A DNA stretch of 64,000 bases from JANQPC01 sp039208375 (GCA_039208375.1 JBCCRC010000003.1:1-64000); one strand, 5' to 3'. Counted from the first letter of the stretch, positions 8,772-17,466 are shown. A program made the numbers and translations. The notes: generated by a model not told the origin, from the sequence alone.

Positions 8772-9794
8772 CTAGTTCTTTGCCTGGTCGACCAGCTTGC
8801 CCGCCGAAATCCACGGCATCATGCCGCGCAGGGTTTCGCCGACCTCTTCGATCTGATGCGCATCGTTGTTGCGGCGAGTGGATTTGAAGAACGGCTGGCC
8901 CACCGCGCATTCCTGCATCCAATCCCGCGTAAACGCACCCGATTGGATATCGTTGAGGATTGCCTTCATCCGCGCCTTCGTCTCGTCATATGGCAAAACG
9001 CGAGGGCCCGAGACATATTCGCCATACTCGGCCGTGTTCGAGATCGAATAATTCATGTTGGCGATGCCGCCTTCGTAGATCAGATCCACAATAAGCTTCA
9101 CTTCGTGAAGGCATTCGAAATAGGCCATCTCGGGGGCATATCCCGCCTCGACTAGCGTCTCGAAGCCGCAGCGGATCAGCTCCACAAGCCCGCCGCAGAG
9201 CACCGCCTGTTCGCCGAAAAGATCGGTTTCGCATTCCTCGCGGAAATTCGTCTCGATAATGCCCGAACGCCCACCGCCGATCGCCGAGCAGTAGGAAAGG
9301 CCGATCTCGAGCGCACGGCCCGACGCATCGCGATCTACCGCCACTAGGCAGGGCACGCCGCCGCCCTTGACGTATTCGCCGCGCACTGTGTGGCCGGGGC
9401 CCTTGGGCGCCATCATGATCACATCCACGCCCGGCTTCGGCTCGATCAGGCCGAAATGTACGTTGAGGCCATGGGCGAAGGCAATCGCCGCGCCTTCCTT
9501 GATATTGGGGTGCACATGGGTGCGGTAGGTTTCGGCCTGCAGCTCATCGGGCATGGTGAACATCATTAGATCGCACCAGGCCGCAGCTTCAGCGATGCCC
9601 ATCACGGTGAGGCCCTCGGCCTCGGCCTTAGCCGCCGACGGCGAGCCATCGCGCAGCGCCACGGCGATGTTCTTCGCGCCCGAATCGCGCAGGTTCAGTG
9701 CATGGGCGTGGCCCTGGCTGCCGTAGCCGAGGATGGCCACGTTCATGTCTTTGATCAGATTGATGTCGCAATCGCGGTCGTAGTAAACGCGCAT
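8772..9794 (-). CDS. ilvC: Ketol-acid reductoisomerase
   Basis: A 340-residue class I KARI, the NADPH-dependent enzyme that isomerises and reduces acetolactate or acetohydroxybutyrate in valine, leucine and isoleucine synthesis. The protein starts MRVYYDRDCDINLI and carries the nucleotide-binding turn GYGSQGHAHALNLRDSG and the metal-binding DLFGEQAVLCGG. The frame is open further upstream, but the start at 9794 gives the family's usual N-terminus and length and is preceded by a GGAAAT sequence. It is divergent from two Lrp/AsnC-type genes; the shared 148-base intergenic region contains a TTGCGCAA-centred operator-like array. Leucine-responsive control by the neighbouring regulator is plausible but inferred. 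Confidence 0.97.
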   Translation of the reverse strand: MRVYYDRDCDINLIKDMNVAILGYGSQGHAHALNLRDSGAKNIAVALRDGSPSAAKAEAEGLTVMGIAEAAAWCDLMMFTMPDELQAETYRTHVHPNIKEGAAIAFAHGLNVHFGLIEPKPGVDVIMMAPKGPGHTVRGEYVKGGGVPCLVAVDRDASGRALEIGLSYCSAIGGGRSGIIETNFREECETDLFGEQAVLCGGLVELIRCGFETLVEAGYAPEMAYFECLHEVKLIVDLIYEGGIANMNYSISNTAEYGEYVSGPRVLPYDETKARMKAILNDIQSGAFTRDWMQECAVGQPFFKSTRRNNDAHQIEEVGETLRGMMPWISAGKLVDQAKN

Positions 9795-9887
9795 TTCCCT
9801 GTCCTTTACTGTCCGGTTGGCCTTGTGCCATTGGGTCGTGCGGCAGCATAGGGGCGGTATGGCGCGATTGTCTGCGAAGTTTGACTG

Positions 9888-9918
9888 TTTTGCGGATTTT
9901 GCGCAAAAATCATTTGCG
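9888..9918. promoter_or_regulatory. Candidate Lrp/AsnC operator array between ilvC and the regulator pair
   Basis: Three copies of (T/A)TTTGCG lie at 9888-9894, 9897-9903 and 9912-9918. The middle copy is part of the perfect 12-base palindrome TTTTGCGCAAAA (9897-9908). The array begins 94 bases upstream of the ilvC start and ends 24 bases before the regulator's start, positions suited to autoregulation and to control of ilvC. Lrp-family proteins commonly bind several phased sites. Seen in sequence; the function is inferred. Confidence 0.5.
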
Positions 9919-9942
9919 TAAATCCACATATGCAAAGATGTC

Positions 9943-10398
9943 ATGCTAGACGATATCGATCGCCGTCTCCTTCGCCAGCTCATGGCCAGCCCCGAGGCCA
10001 GCGGATCGGCGCTGGCCGAGCGCGTGGGGCTGTCGCCTGCCGCGCTCTCCCGCCGGATGGAAAGGCTGAAAGCCGAGGGCGTGATCCGCGGCGTGCATGC
10101 GGTGATCGATTGGCGGGCGCTCGGCTACGAGGTGGAGGTGTCGCTCCGCATTACGCTGGAAAAATCCGCACCCCGCGCGTTTGACGATTTCATCGCCGCC
10201 GCGCGCGAAATCCCCGAGGTCGTGGAAATCCAGACGTTTCTAGGCCGCGTCGACCTACGCTTGTCCGTCATCGCCCGCGACATTGCCCACTACCAGATAA
10301 TCTACCGCGAGCGCATCCTCACGCTGCCGCACATCACAGACATTGAAGCCCTGATGCAGGTGGCCACCGTCAAGGCGCAAGAGACGCTGCCGATATGA
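9943..10398 (+). CDS. Lrp/AsnC family transcriptional regulator
   Basis: A 151-residue protein with the two-domain Lrp/AsnC layout. The N-terminal winged helix-turn-helix reads LDDIDRRLLRQLMASP, then LAERVGLSPAALSRRMERL, a typical recognition helix. The C-terminal RAM/ACT-like ligand-sensing domain runs from about residue 65 (VEVSLRITLE) to the end. The gene is divergent from ilvC and overlaps the next regulator gene by four bases (ATGA). The effector is probably an amino acid, but the sequence does not say which. Two adjacent, overlapping Lrp paralogues suggest a hetero-oligomeric pair, as is known for some tandem AsnC-type proteins. Confidence 0.9.
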   Translation: MLDDIDRRLLRQLMASPEASGSALAERVGLSPAALSRRMERLKAEGVIRGVHAVIDWRALGYEVEVSLRITLEKSAPRAFDDFIAAAREIPEVVEIQTFLGRVDLRLSVIARDIAHYQIIYRERILTLPHITDIEALMQVATVKAQETLPI

Positions 10399-10853
10399 TC
10401 GCGCTCGATGAGACCGACCGGCAGATCCTGCGCGCGCTTGTGGCGGATGCCACGCAATCGGCCGGCGCCCTTGGCCGGGCGCTCGGCCTATCGCAACCCG
10501 CGGCGTGGCGGCGGGTGAAGCGGCTGGAAGAGGCGGGCGTCCTCTCCGGGCGGCGCGTGGCGCTTGATCTCGAAAAGGCGGGGTTCGGGGTGACCGTTTT
10601 TCTCGGCGTAAAACTCGCCACGAAAGGCCGCGTTAGCCTAGAGGATTTCGAACGCGCCGTCTCTGCCATCCCCGAAGTTCAGGTGGTACACCACGTGCTT
10701 GGCCTCTACGATTACCGCCTGCGGGTGGTTGCACGCGATCTGCCGGACTTCGAGCGCGTGCTGCGGCGCCGGATCATGACCCTGCCGGGCGTTGGCAACG
10801 TTGAAGCAAATGTGCTTCTGAGCGAAGAAAGGCGCGCGGGGCCAATCGGGTAG
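10395..10853 (+). CDS. Lrp/AsnC family transcriptional regulator (second of a tandem pair)
   Basis: A 152-residue paralogue of the upstream gene, starting MIALDETDRQILRALVADA. The helix-turn-helix segment is LGRALGLSQPAAWRRVKRLEE and the C-terminal ligand domain starts near VTVFLGVKL. Its ATG overlaps the stop of the preceding gene (ATGA), so translation is coupled and the two proteins are likely made in fixed proportion. Sequence similarity between the pair is clear but moderate in the DNA-binding helix, suggesting different or composite operator recognition. The ligand is unknown. Confidence 0.9.
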   Translation: MIALDETDRQILRALVADATQSAGALGRALGLSQPAAWRRVKRLEEAGVLSGRRVALDLEKAGFGVTVFLGVKLATKGRVSLEDFERAVSAIPEVQVVHHVLGLYDYRLRVVARDLPDFERVLRRRIMTLPGVGNVEANVLLSEERRAGPIG

Positions 10854-10857
10854 GCCG

Positions 10858-10888
10858 CTTCCGGCGGGAGTATTTACGCCAAGATGAA
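10858..10888 (+). repeat. Short intergenic repeat of the kind dispersed in Rhodobacteraceae genomes
   Basis: The segment contains CTTCCGGCGGGAGTATTT followed by CGCCAAGATGAA. From memory, near-identical short sequences occur downstream of many genes in this family. Only one copy was seen in this window, so its repeat nature rests on recall, not on the sequence here. It sits right after the second Lrp gene and before the convergent ubiquinone hydroxylase. Confidence 0.4.
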
Positions 10889-10916
10889 ACCCCGCCCTTC
10901 ATCGCGGAAAGAGTAC

Positions 10917-12152
10917 TCAAACGCGACGGCGGCGGAGGGCAAAGCGCATTTCCCGCCCGGGCCCAAGCCCCGCGGCCATCACAGCCCGGCGAAGCGGCAC
11001 AATATCGTGAACCGCCTTCAGCCCAGCACTGCGCAGCGCCTGTAGGGGCGCATGATCAGAGCGGCAGATCCGGTTGAAGGCGTCGATGACAGCGGCGCGG
11101 GCGTAAATGTCGCCTGCCCGGGCGCGAGCGTAGCCTGCAAGCATCGCGGGGCTGCCGATCTCACCCGGCGCGGCCTCGGCGCGGGCCACCAGATCGGCGA
11201 TATCGTTGAGCGACGTGTTGAGGCCCTGGGCGCCGATCGGGGGCAGCACATGAGCGGCCTCGGCCGCGATCGCGACGCGCGGCGCGGTCAGGGCCCGGGC
11301 GCGTTGGGTGATCACCGGCCAGATCCGGCGCGGCGACGCGAGCGTGAGCGCACCCATAACATCGGCCGAGCGTGCGGCCATCTCTGCCTCAAACGCCGCA
11401 GGGTCCGCATGAAGCAACTGGACGGCCCTGGGGCCATCGTTCATCCACACGACGGCGGAGGCAGGCTGCCCCTCCACATCCGGCAGCGGCACGAGGGTGA
11501 ATGCGCCACCGGCATTGTATATCTCGGTAGACACGTTGTGATGGGGCACGTCATGGGTCACCGCGAAGGCTAGCGCCTTCTGGCCGTAGCGCGTGGTTGA
11601 CACACCGATCCCCGCAGCCTCACGCAACGGAGAGGCGCGCCCATCACAGGCCACGGCGAGCCGCGCGGTGAGCCGTGCGCCACAGGTCAGCGCAATCCGC
11701 GCCTCGGCGTCGCGCGCTACGAGTCCGTTAAAGCCCGACCCCAGCCGCAGCGTCACCCGCTCCATGCCTGCAATCGCCTCGGTCAGCACTTTTCGGGTGA
11801 GCCAGTTGGGCAGGTTCCAGCCAAAAGGTTCCTCGCCGATATCGTGTGCCGCAAATTCCCGGGTCGTCCGAATTTCGGGCGGCCAGCCAGCCGTGTCGAT
11901 CACCCGGAGGGCATCAAGCGGCGTGGCGTGGGGGGCGAGATGCTCCCAAAGCCCAGCCTTTTCAAGAAGCCGGCGCGCGGGCTGCAGATAGGCGGTGGAG
12001 CGCAAGTCTGACCCCTCCGCCTCGGCCGTTTCGGCGGGCGGCGCGGGTTCGGCGACATCCACCGAAAACCCAGCGCGCCCGAAAGCGGCTGCCGCAACCA
12101 GACCGGCGATTCCCCCACCGGAGATGAAGATATCCGTCTCAACCCTGCTCAT
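10917..12152 (-). CDS. UbiH/UbiF/COQ6 family FAD-dependent ubiquinone-biosynthesis hydroxylase
   Basis: A 411-residue class A flavoprotein monooxygenase of the UbiH/UbiF/VisC family, which hydroxylates the ring of ubiquinone precursors at the membrane. The N-terminal dinucleotide-binding turn is ISGGGIAGLVAAAAFGRAG; the DG motif is CDGRASPLR. The third flavin motif, usually GDAAH.. followed by GQGLN, reads AEAAHVLPPIGAQGLN here. The family fold is retained but the usual GD pair is replaced by AE, which I recall as common in relatives from this bacterial family. Which ring position it acts on cannot be decided. It is convergent with the Lrp pair and lies 42 bases downstream of the nucleotidase gene. 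Confidence 0.88.
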   Translation of the reverse strand: MSRVETDIFISGGGIAGLVAAAAFGRAGFSVDVAEPAPPAETAEAEGSDLRSTAYLQPARRLLEKAGLWEHLAPHATPLDALRVIDTAGWPPEIRTTREFAAHDIGEEPFGWNLPNWLTRKVLTEAIAGMERVTLRLGSGFNGLVARDAEARIALTCGARLTARLAVACDGRASPLREAAGIGVSTTRYGQKALAFAVTHDVPHHNVSTEIYNAGGAFTLVPLPDVEGQPASAVVWMNDGPRAVQLLHADPAAFEAEMAARSADVMGALTLASPRRIWPVITQRARALTAPRVAIAAEAAHVLPPIGAQGLNTSLNDIADLVARAEAAPGEIGSPAMLAGYARARAGDIYARAAVIDAFNRICRSDHAPLQALRSAGLKAVHDIVPLRRAVMAAGLGPGREMRFALRRRRV

Positions 12153-12194
12153 ATGTCGGAACCTAGGGCGCGTGCGGCAGGGCGGAAAGCGCGC

Positions 12195-12839
12195 TCACGT
12201 GAGCTGCGACAGAAATCCCGCCAGATCCTCGGTATGATGGTGAATGTGCGGCGCCGGATGCGGGGCCGGCGCCACGTGCACGGTACGCATCCCCATCGCA
12301 TGGGGCGCTTCAAGGTTGCGCGGCTCGTCTTCGAACATCGCCGCGCGTGCCGGATCGATTCCGCTCGCGGCAAAAATCGCCTCAAACGCCGCGCGTTCGG
12401 GCTTGGGGCGGAAGCGCGCGTCTTCGACGCCGTAGACCGCATCGAACAGCCCCGAGAGCCCGCGCGCGGCCAGCACGCGTTCGGCATGGCCGCGCGAGCC
12501 GTTGGTGTAAACAATCCGCCGCCCAGGCAAAGCCCCGAGGGCGCGGGCAAGATCTGGCGCCGGGTCGAGTGCATCAAGCGAAATATCGTGCACGTCCTCA
12601 AGATACGCCTCCGCATCGATCCCGTGGTTCTCGATCAGCCCGGCAAGGGTTGTACCGTGTCGCGCCCAGTAGGACGCCCGCAGGTGATCGGCCTCTTCTT
12701 CCGAAAGGTCGAGCGCTTCCATCACCCAGGCCGTCATCCGCGCCTCGATCTGATCGAAAAGCCGCGCCGAGGGCGGATAAAGCGTATTGTCGAGGTCAAA
12801 CACCCAATGGGCGACGTGCTGGAAGTATGAAGCGGCCAT
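12195..12839 (-). CDS. HAD-superfamily pyrimidine 5'-nucleotidase
   Basis: A 214-residue haloacid-dehalogenase-type phosphatase. HAD motif I is FDLDNTLYPP (nucleophile is the first Asp, residue about 15), motif II is YTNGSRGHAERV, motif III includes the Lys in RPKPERAAF, and motif IV is FEDEPRNLEAPHAMG. The DLDNTLY signature is typical of the SDT1/pyrimidine 5'-nucleotidase branch, which removes phosphate from UMP and CMP and from modified nucleotides. It is divergent from a GntR regulator with 91 bases between the start codons. A direct regulatory link to that regulator is possible but not shown. Confidence 0.88.
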   Translation of the reverse strand: MAASYFQHVAHWVFDLDNTLYPPSARLFDQIEARMTAWVMEALDLSEEEADHLRASYWARHGTTLAGLIENHGIDAEAYLEDVHDISLDALDPAPDLARALGALPGRRIVYTNGSRGHAERVLAARGLSGLFDAVYGVEDARFRPKPERAAFEAIFAASGIDPARAAMFEDEPRNLEAPHAMGMRTVHVAPAPHPAPHIHHHTEDLAGFLSQLT

Positions 12840-12930
12840 GGCCGGGGCCTACCGCGATGCGGTGCGGCGGGCAACGCTTGTCGCCCCCCACCACGCACAC
12901 TATCCTCTCGCGATCAGGGGGATGCAGGCG

Positions 12931-13584
12931 ATGAGCGACGCGAAACCAAATCAGAAAGATGCCTACCAGCTGATCCTTCAGGCGATCGACAACGGCACCT
13001 ACACGCCTGGCGACCGGCTGGTGGAGAGTGAGCTGGCAGAGCGCTTCGGCGTGTCCCGCACCCCGATCCGCGAGGCGCTGCAGCGGCTGGAGACGCAATC
13101 GCTGCTCACCCGCGACGGGCGCAGCCTGATCGTCGCCTCGCTTGATCACAGCCAGATGGCGGAGTTGTACTTCGTGCGTTCCGAGCTTGAAGGGCTCGCC
13201 GCCCGCCTCGCAGCCCGGCACGCCACGGAAGAGGAAGTGCGCGTACTGCGCCAGATGGTAGAGGAAGATGCCGCGCTCGTCGCTGACCCGGGCGAGTTGG
13301 CGCGCGCCAACCGGCGCTTTCACCGGCAGGTGCATCTTGCCTCGCATAACCGTTTTCTGGTGCAGCAGCTCGATCTCGTTTACCGCTCGATGGCGCTGAT
13401 GGCGACGACCTCGCTGGCCGTCGAAGGCCGCGGGCGCACGGCACTCGAGGAGCATCACAGGATCGTAGAGGCGATTGCCAGCGGCGATGGAGAAGGCGCT
13501 TATTCGGCGCTAAAGGCGCATATCTCAAAAGCGTTCGAGACGCGTTTGATGGCCAATGCCGCAGCGGATGTTGAACCGCGCTGA
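12931..13584 (+). CDS. GntR family regulator, FCD (FadR-type) subfamily
   Basis: The chosen start, MSDAKPNQKD, is preceded at a good distance by AGGGGG; an in-frame ATG nine bases earlier lies too close to that site. The 217-residue protein has an N-terminal winged helix, LVESELAERFGVSRTPIREALQRLE, diagnostic for GntR. The all-helical FCD effector domain, from about residue 85, contains the metal-binding pattern with FHRQVHLASHN and EEHHRIVEAI. FCD regulators generally sense organic acids or sugar acids. No obvious target operon is adjacent besides the divergent nucleotidase gene. Confidence 0.9.
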   Translation: MSDAKPNQKDAYQLILQAIDNGTYTPGDRLVESELAERFGVSRTPIREALQRLETQSLLTRDGRSLIVASLDHSQMAELYFVRSELEGLAARLAARHATEEEVRVLRQMVEEDAALVADPGELARANRRFHRQVHLASHNRFLVQQLDLVYRSMALMATTSLAVEGRGRTALEEHHRIVEAIASGDGEGAYSALKAHISKAFETRLMANAAADVEPR

Positions 13585-13651
13585 CGCGCCGCATCGCGTA
13601 CTACGTTGAAGGTTACCTCGCGTAACCAAAAGAACCCGCTCGTATCTGGCC

Positions 13652-15547
13652 CTACAGAGGGCCGGGCAATCCGTGTTCCGTCTTCTCCCAGTGGAAGGGC
13701 CGAACGGCCAGTTCGATCAGCGCGCGGTATGCCGCAAGCGTGGCCAGCGGAAAGTATAGCGGCATCGTTACGAGCCAAGGGAAGAGCCACCGATGCCGCG
13801 GCACGGCTGTGGCGAGCATCTCGGCCGCGATTTGCAACGCGCCGGCAACGAGGAATAGGCCGATCAGCCCCGCAGTAAGAGCGCCAGGCAGTGCTGCAGC
13901 CAGCGGGTGGCCCAGCCCAAGCAGAACAAGCCAGAATGACCAGAGGACGGGCGCAAGCAGAAACAGCGACAGCGATCCAAGAAACAGCGTTTGGAACCCG
14001 AAGAAGCGTTTCGGCCCAAGCTCGGCCCAAAGCGCGCGCGGGTCGCGCATGTGCACCAGATAGGTAATGGCATAGCCCTTCAGCCACCTGCTGCGTTGTT
14101 TCAGCCAGGGGCGCAGGCGGGTAACTGCCTCTTCAGCCGTGGCGGTATCGATGATCTCGGTACGGTAACCGTTCCGAGCGAGGCGAATGCCAAGATCGGC
14201 ATCCTCGGTCACGTTATGTGCATCCCACCGCCCGATACGTTCCAGGACGTCGCGCTTGATGAAGAGGGTCGTTCCGCCGAGGGGGATGGCAAAGCGCAAG
14301 CGCGCGAGGCCGGGCAGCAGCACCCCGAACCACGCCGCATAGTCCACCGCAAAGGCGCGAGCCAGCCAACTGTCGCGTGCATTGTAAAACTCAAGCCGGC
14401 CCTGAACGCAGGCCACGTCCGGCGCAGCCGCTTCGAAAGCCGCGGCCACTTTAAGGAGTTGGTCGGGCTGCGGCGCATCCTCGGCATCGTAGATGCCGAT
14501 CAACTCGCCCTGGCAGAAATCAAGCGCATAATTCAACGCCCGGGGCTTGGTCCGCACGTGGCCAGGCGGCACATGAATGACACGCATATGCGGGGCAAGG
14601 GGCGCTGTTCCAAGCGCGCTGCCCGTGGTGCCATCCTGCTCTTCGACGACGAAGAGGATTTCGAGCCGCCCTGCAGGGTAGTTGAGCGCCGTCAGGCGCG
14701 AGACGAGGAAATCGGTTACCCCCGCCTCATTTAGCAGCGGCACCAGGATCGATATGCGCGGGGCATTGTCGGGCGCCGCGCCGGGCGGTGTATGCGGGCG
14801 GGTCGAGGCGAAACGGCGCGCGCGATCCCGCCGCCCGGCAAGGTTCGCCCAGAGCGCGAGCGCGCGCAGGACCGTCATCGCCGAAAGCGCCCCGGCCGCC
14901 CAGAGAGTTAGCACCGAAAGCGTGGACAGAGGTGCGGTGATCAACCCTGTAGCAAGCGCGATCGCCAAGCCCGCCAAGCTCGCGGCGATACGGCTTGGCC
15001 GCAGGGTTGCACATGTCGCATTTTGCGGTGGGCGTGCTTCAGCCCGCGCCGTCAACCAATCGCGCCGCGCGGCGACAAGTGCGGCCCGGATCGCCGGTGC
15101 GGCCGCAAGGGCCATGCGCACCGGGCCCAGCCGTGCCTCTAGCGCCGGGCGCAGGCGCGCGAAGGCGGCGGGCCGCGCCGTGGCAACAAGGGTAACGGCA
15201 CCGGCACGGCGGACCGGAAGCAATTCAAGGCGCAGGCAGGCGTCCGCGCCGATCCGGTCAATCAGGCGGGGGTCGGGGCGGCAATTGGCCAAATCCACCT
15301 CGCGTGCGCCCCGCTGGCGGGCAAGCGCGTGGTTTACAGCACGTGGTGCGGCGAAACCACGACGGGTAAGGATCTGCCCGAGCCGGGTACCCGGCGTACG
15401 GGCCTGGGCATTCAGCGCCCGGTTAAGATCCCGCGCCGATACCGCCCCTGCCCGAAGAAGCAGGTCGCCCAGCAGTGGGGCGTTGGCGATCCGCGGCGCC
15501 CGTTCGATAGTGGAATGTGTTTGGGAAATCGGTAGCGGGGCGTTCAT
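13652..15547 (-). CDS. Family 2 glycosyltransferase with an N-terminal MshEN/GspE-II-like domain
   Basis: A 631-residue membrane protein. Residues about 25-155 resemble the N-terminal domain of GspE/PilB/MshE ATPases: LGDLLLRAGAVSARDLNRAL, then LGQILTRRGFAAPRAVNHAL. In MshE this fold binds cyclic di-GMP. Two membrane helices follow (residues about 190-245), then a GT2 catalytic domain with ISILVPLLNEAG, the DAEDAP metal-binding triad, ED in VTEDADLGIRLARNGY, and QRSRWLKGYAIT, a Q..RW pattern of processive synthases. Several C-terminal helices follow. The product is probably a surface polysaccharide. The domain combination suggests c-di-GMP control of synthesis, which is inference. A CtrA-type box lies 45 bases upstream of the start. 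Confidence 0.85.
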   Translation of the reverse strand: MNAPLPISQTHSTIERAPRIANAPLLGDLLLRAGAVSARDLNRALNAQARTPGTRLGQILTRRGFAAPRAVNHALARQRGAREVDLANCRPDPRLIDRIGADACLRLELLPVRRAGAVTLVATARPAAFARLRPALEARLGPVRMALAAAPAIRAALVAARRDWLTARAEARPPQNATCATLRPSRIAASLAGLAIALATGLITAPLSTLSVLTLWAAGALSAMTVLRALALWANLAGRRDRARRFASTRPHTPPGAAPDNAPRISILVPLLNEAGVTDFLVSRLTALNYPAGRLEILFVVEEQDGTTGSALGTAPLAPHMRVIHVPPGHVRTKPRALNYALDFCQGELIGIYDAEDAPQPDQLLKVAAAFEAAAPDVACVQGRLEFYNARDSWLARAFAVDYAAWFGVLLPGLARLRFAIPLGGTTLFIKRDVLERIGRWDAHNVTEDADLGIRLARNGYRTEIIDTATAEEAVTRLRPWLKQRSRWLKGYAITYLVHMRDPRALWAELGPKRFFGFQTLFLGSLSLFLLAPVLWSFWLVLLGLGHPLAAALPGALTAGLIGLFLVAGALQIAAEMLATAVPRHRWLFPWLVTMPLYFPLATLAAYRALIELAVRPFHWEKTEHGLPGPL

Positions 15548-15591
15548 GGTTCGGTAGCGAATTCAGACACGCCACGGTTGAACGCAAAAGG

Positions 15592-15607
15592 TTAACCGTC
15601 TCTTAAC
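15592..15607 (-). promoter_or_regulatory. CtrA-type binding site upstream of the GT2 gene
   Basis: The sequence TTAA (15592-15595), seven bases, then TTAAC (15603-15607) matches the full CtrA consensus TTAA-N7-TTAAC in both orientations. A further half site, ATTAAC, follows at about 15619. The box lies 45 bases upstream of the GT2 start codon, a promoter-proximal place. CtrA is the alphaproteobacterial response regulator that in Rhodobacterales controls motility, gene transfer agents and c-di-GMP-related genes. Confidence 0.6.
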
Positions 15608-15639
15608 TCAACCGCGAATTAACATCGCCCGCGCCGCCT

Positions 15640-16785
15640 TCAGCCCCGTGCTTCTATAGCGCCCACGAAACGTTCGAACAAATAGTAGCTGTCCTGCGGC
15701 CCGGGGCTTGCCTCTGGGTGATACTGAACGGAAAACACTGGCCGGTCAGCCAGCCGTATCCCGCAGTTCGAACCATCGAAGAGCGAGACGTGGGTTTCGA
15801 TCACATCTTCGGGCAGCTTCTGACTATCCACCGTGAAGCCGTGATTCATCGAAGTGATTTCCACCTTCCCGGTCTCAAGATCCTTGACCGGATGGTTCGC
15901 GCCGTGGTGCCCGTGGTTCATTTTCACGGTCTCCGCACCGAGGGCCAGTGCCAGCATCTGGTGGCCAAGGCAAATGCCGAATACGGGGATCTCGCTGCGC
16001 TCAAGCACCTCGCGGATCATCGGCACGGCATATTCGCCTGTGGCGGCTGGATCGCCGGGACCATTGGAAAGAAACACGCCCTCCGGGTTCTGCGCGAGCA
16101 CATCCTCAGCTGTCGCCGTGGCGGGCAGCACGGTCACGTCGCACCCCGCGCTGGCGAGGCACCGCAGAATGTTGCGCTTGGCGCCGTAGTCTATGGCGAC
16201 AACTTTGCGCCCCGGCGTGGCGCGTTTGGCATAGCCCTCGGGCCAAGCCCAGCGCATTTCGTCCCAACGATACGATTGCGCACAGGTCACATCCCTGGCC
16301 AAATCCAGCCCTTCCAGCCCGGGGAACGCACGCGCCTCGGCCACAAGCCGCTCGATGTCGAACCTGCCCTCCGGATCATGCGCCAGTGCGACGTGCGGCG
16401 CGCCCTGCTGGCGGATCGCGCGGGTAAGCCGCCGGGTATCAAGGGCGCCGATCCCGATCCGCCCCGTACGCGCCAGCCAATCGCCCAGCGGGCCTGCAGC
16501 GCGCCAGTTCGAGGGTTCTGTCGGATCCCATTTCACCACCATGCCAGCGGCCACGGGGCTTGAGGTTTCGTCATCCTCGGGGTTCACACCCACATTTCCG
16601 ATATGTGGGAACGTAAAGGTTACGATCTGGCCCGCGTAGGACGGGTCGGTCATGATCTCCTGATAGCCCGACATCGCGGTGTTAAAGCAAAGCTCGGCGG
16701 TGGTTTCGCCTGGGGCGCCAAAGCCCCGGCCATAGAACAGCGTGCCATCGGCGAGCGCCAAGCAGGCGGTGGGATGTGCAGGCAT
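15640..16785 (-). CDS. carA: Carbamoyl-phosphate synthase small subunit
   Basis: A 381-residue glutaminase subunit of carbamoyl-phosphate synthase, which releases ammonia from glutamine for the large subunit in arginine and pyrimidine synthesis. The N-terminal small-subunit domain has LCFNTAMSGYQEIMTDPSYA; the class I glutamine amidotransferase domain has the nucleophile Cys in FGICLGHQML and the catalytic His-Glu in VQYHPEASPGP. The frame is open 20 codons upstream, but the start MPAHPTACLAL gives the family's usual N-terminus. carB is not adjacent. The gene is divergent from yqeY, an arrangement common in alphaproteobacteria. Confidence 0.97.
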   Translation of the reverse strand: MPAHPTACLALADGTLFYGRGFGAPGETTAELCFNTAMSGYQEIMTDPSYAGQIVTFTFPHIGNVGVNPEDDETSSPVAAGMVVKWDPTEPSNWRAAGPLGDWLARTGRIGIGALDTRRLTRAIRQQGAPHVALAHDPEGRFDIERLVAEARAFPGLEGLDLARDVTCAQSYRWDEMRWAWPEGYAKRATPGRKVVAIDYGAKRNILRCLASAGCDVTVLPATATAEDVLAQNPEGVFLSNGPGDPAATGEYAVPMIREVLERSEIPVFGICLGHQMLALALGAETVKMNHGHHGANHPVKDLETGKVEITSMNHGFTVDSQKLPEDVIETHVSLFDGSNCGIRLADRPVFSVQYHPEASPGPQDSYYLFERFVGAIEARG

Positions 16786-16970
16786 CACGAAGCTCCGGCA
16801 GCGGAAAATCTGGCGGACACTACGGGGGCCGCGCAGGGCCGTCAACCCGGAGGAAAAATCACGTTTTGCATATTTTTCAGATAGTTATCGCGCCATAGCC
16901 CGCCCTTGTCAGGGCCGGACGGCAGGCCTATGTTGAGCGTTCGTTAGTTTTCAGGGGATGAGGCCTGGGA

Positions 16971-17429
16971 ATGGGAATGAGAAATCGCGTAAACGACGCG
17001 CTCAAAAGCGCAATGAAAGCCAAGGATACGGGCCGACTTTCCACGCTGCGCCTGATCAATGCCGCGATCAAGGATCGCGACATCGCGCTGCGTGGTGAGG
17101 GCCGCGAAGAGGGCGTCGGTGATGCCGAGGTGATGGCGATCCTCGGCAAGATGGTCAAACAGCGCCAGGAAAGCGCGCGCGCCTATGAAGAAGGCGGGCG
17201 GCTCGAGCTTGCGGACAAGGAACGCGCGGAAATCACCGTGATCGAAGATTTTTTGCCGCGCCAGTTGGATGAAGCCGAAATCGCAAAAGCGATCGACACC
17301 GCAATCCGCAGCGAAGGCGCTGACTCGATCCGCGACATGGGCAAGGTTATGGGCGCGTTGAAATCGCGCTATACTGGGCAGATGGATTTTGGGCGCGTCG
17401 GCCCGATGGTCAAGAATCGGTTGGCTTGA
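16971..17429 (+). CDS. GatB/YqeY domain protein
   Basis: A 152-residue all-helical protein beginning MGMRNRVNDALKSAMKAKD, with STLRLINAAIKDRDIA, EVMAILGKMVKQRQES and the C-terminal MGKVMGALKSRYTGQMDFG. These are the hallmarks of the YqeY family, related to the tRNA-binding tail domain of GatB. It probably helps amide or aminoacyl transfer reactions on tRNA, but its exact role is not established. A second possible start is the next ATG, two codons on (MRNRVND). It is divergent from carA with about 185 bases between start codons. Confidence 0.92.
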   Translation: MGMRNRVNDALKSAMKAKDTGRLSTLRLINAAIKDRDIALRGEGREEGVGDAEVMAILGKMVKQRQESARAYEEGGRLELADKERAEITVIEDFLPRQLDEAEIAKAIDTAIRSEGADSIRDMGKVMGALKSRYTGQMDFGRVGPMVKNRLA

Positions 17430-17466
17430 GCCATCTTGCATGATACCGGATCTGCGAGCGAATAAG

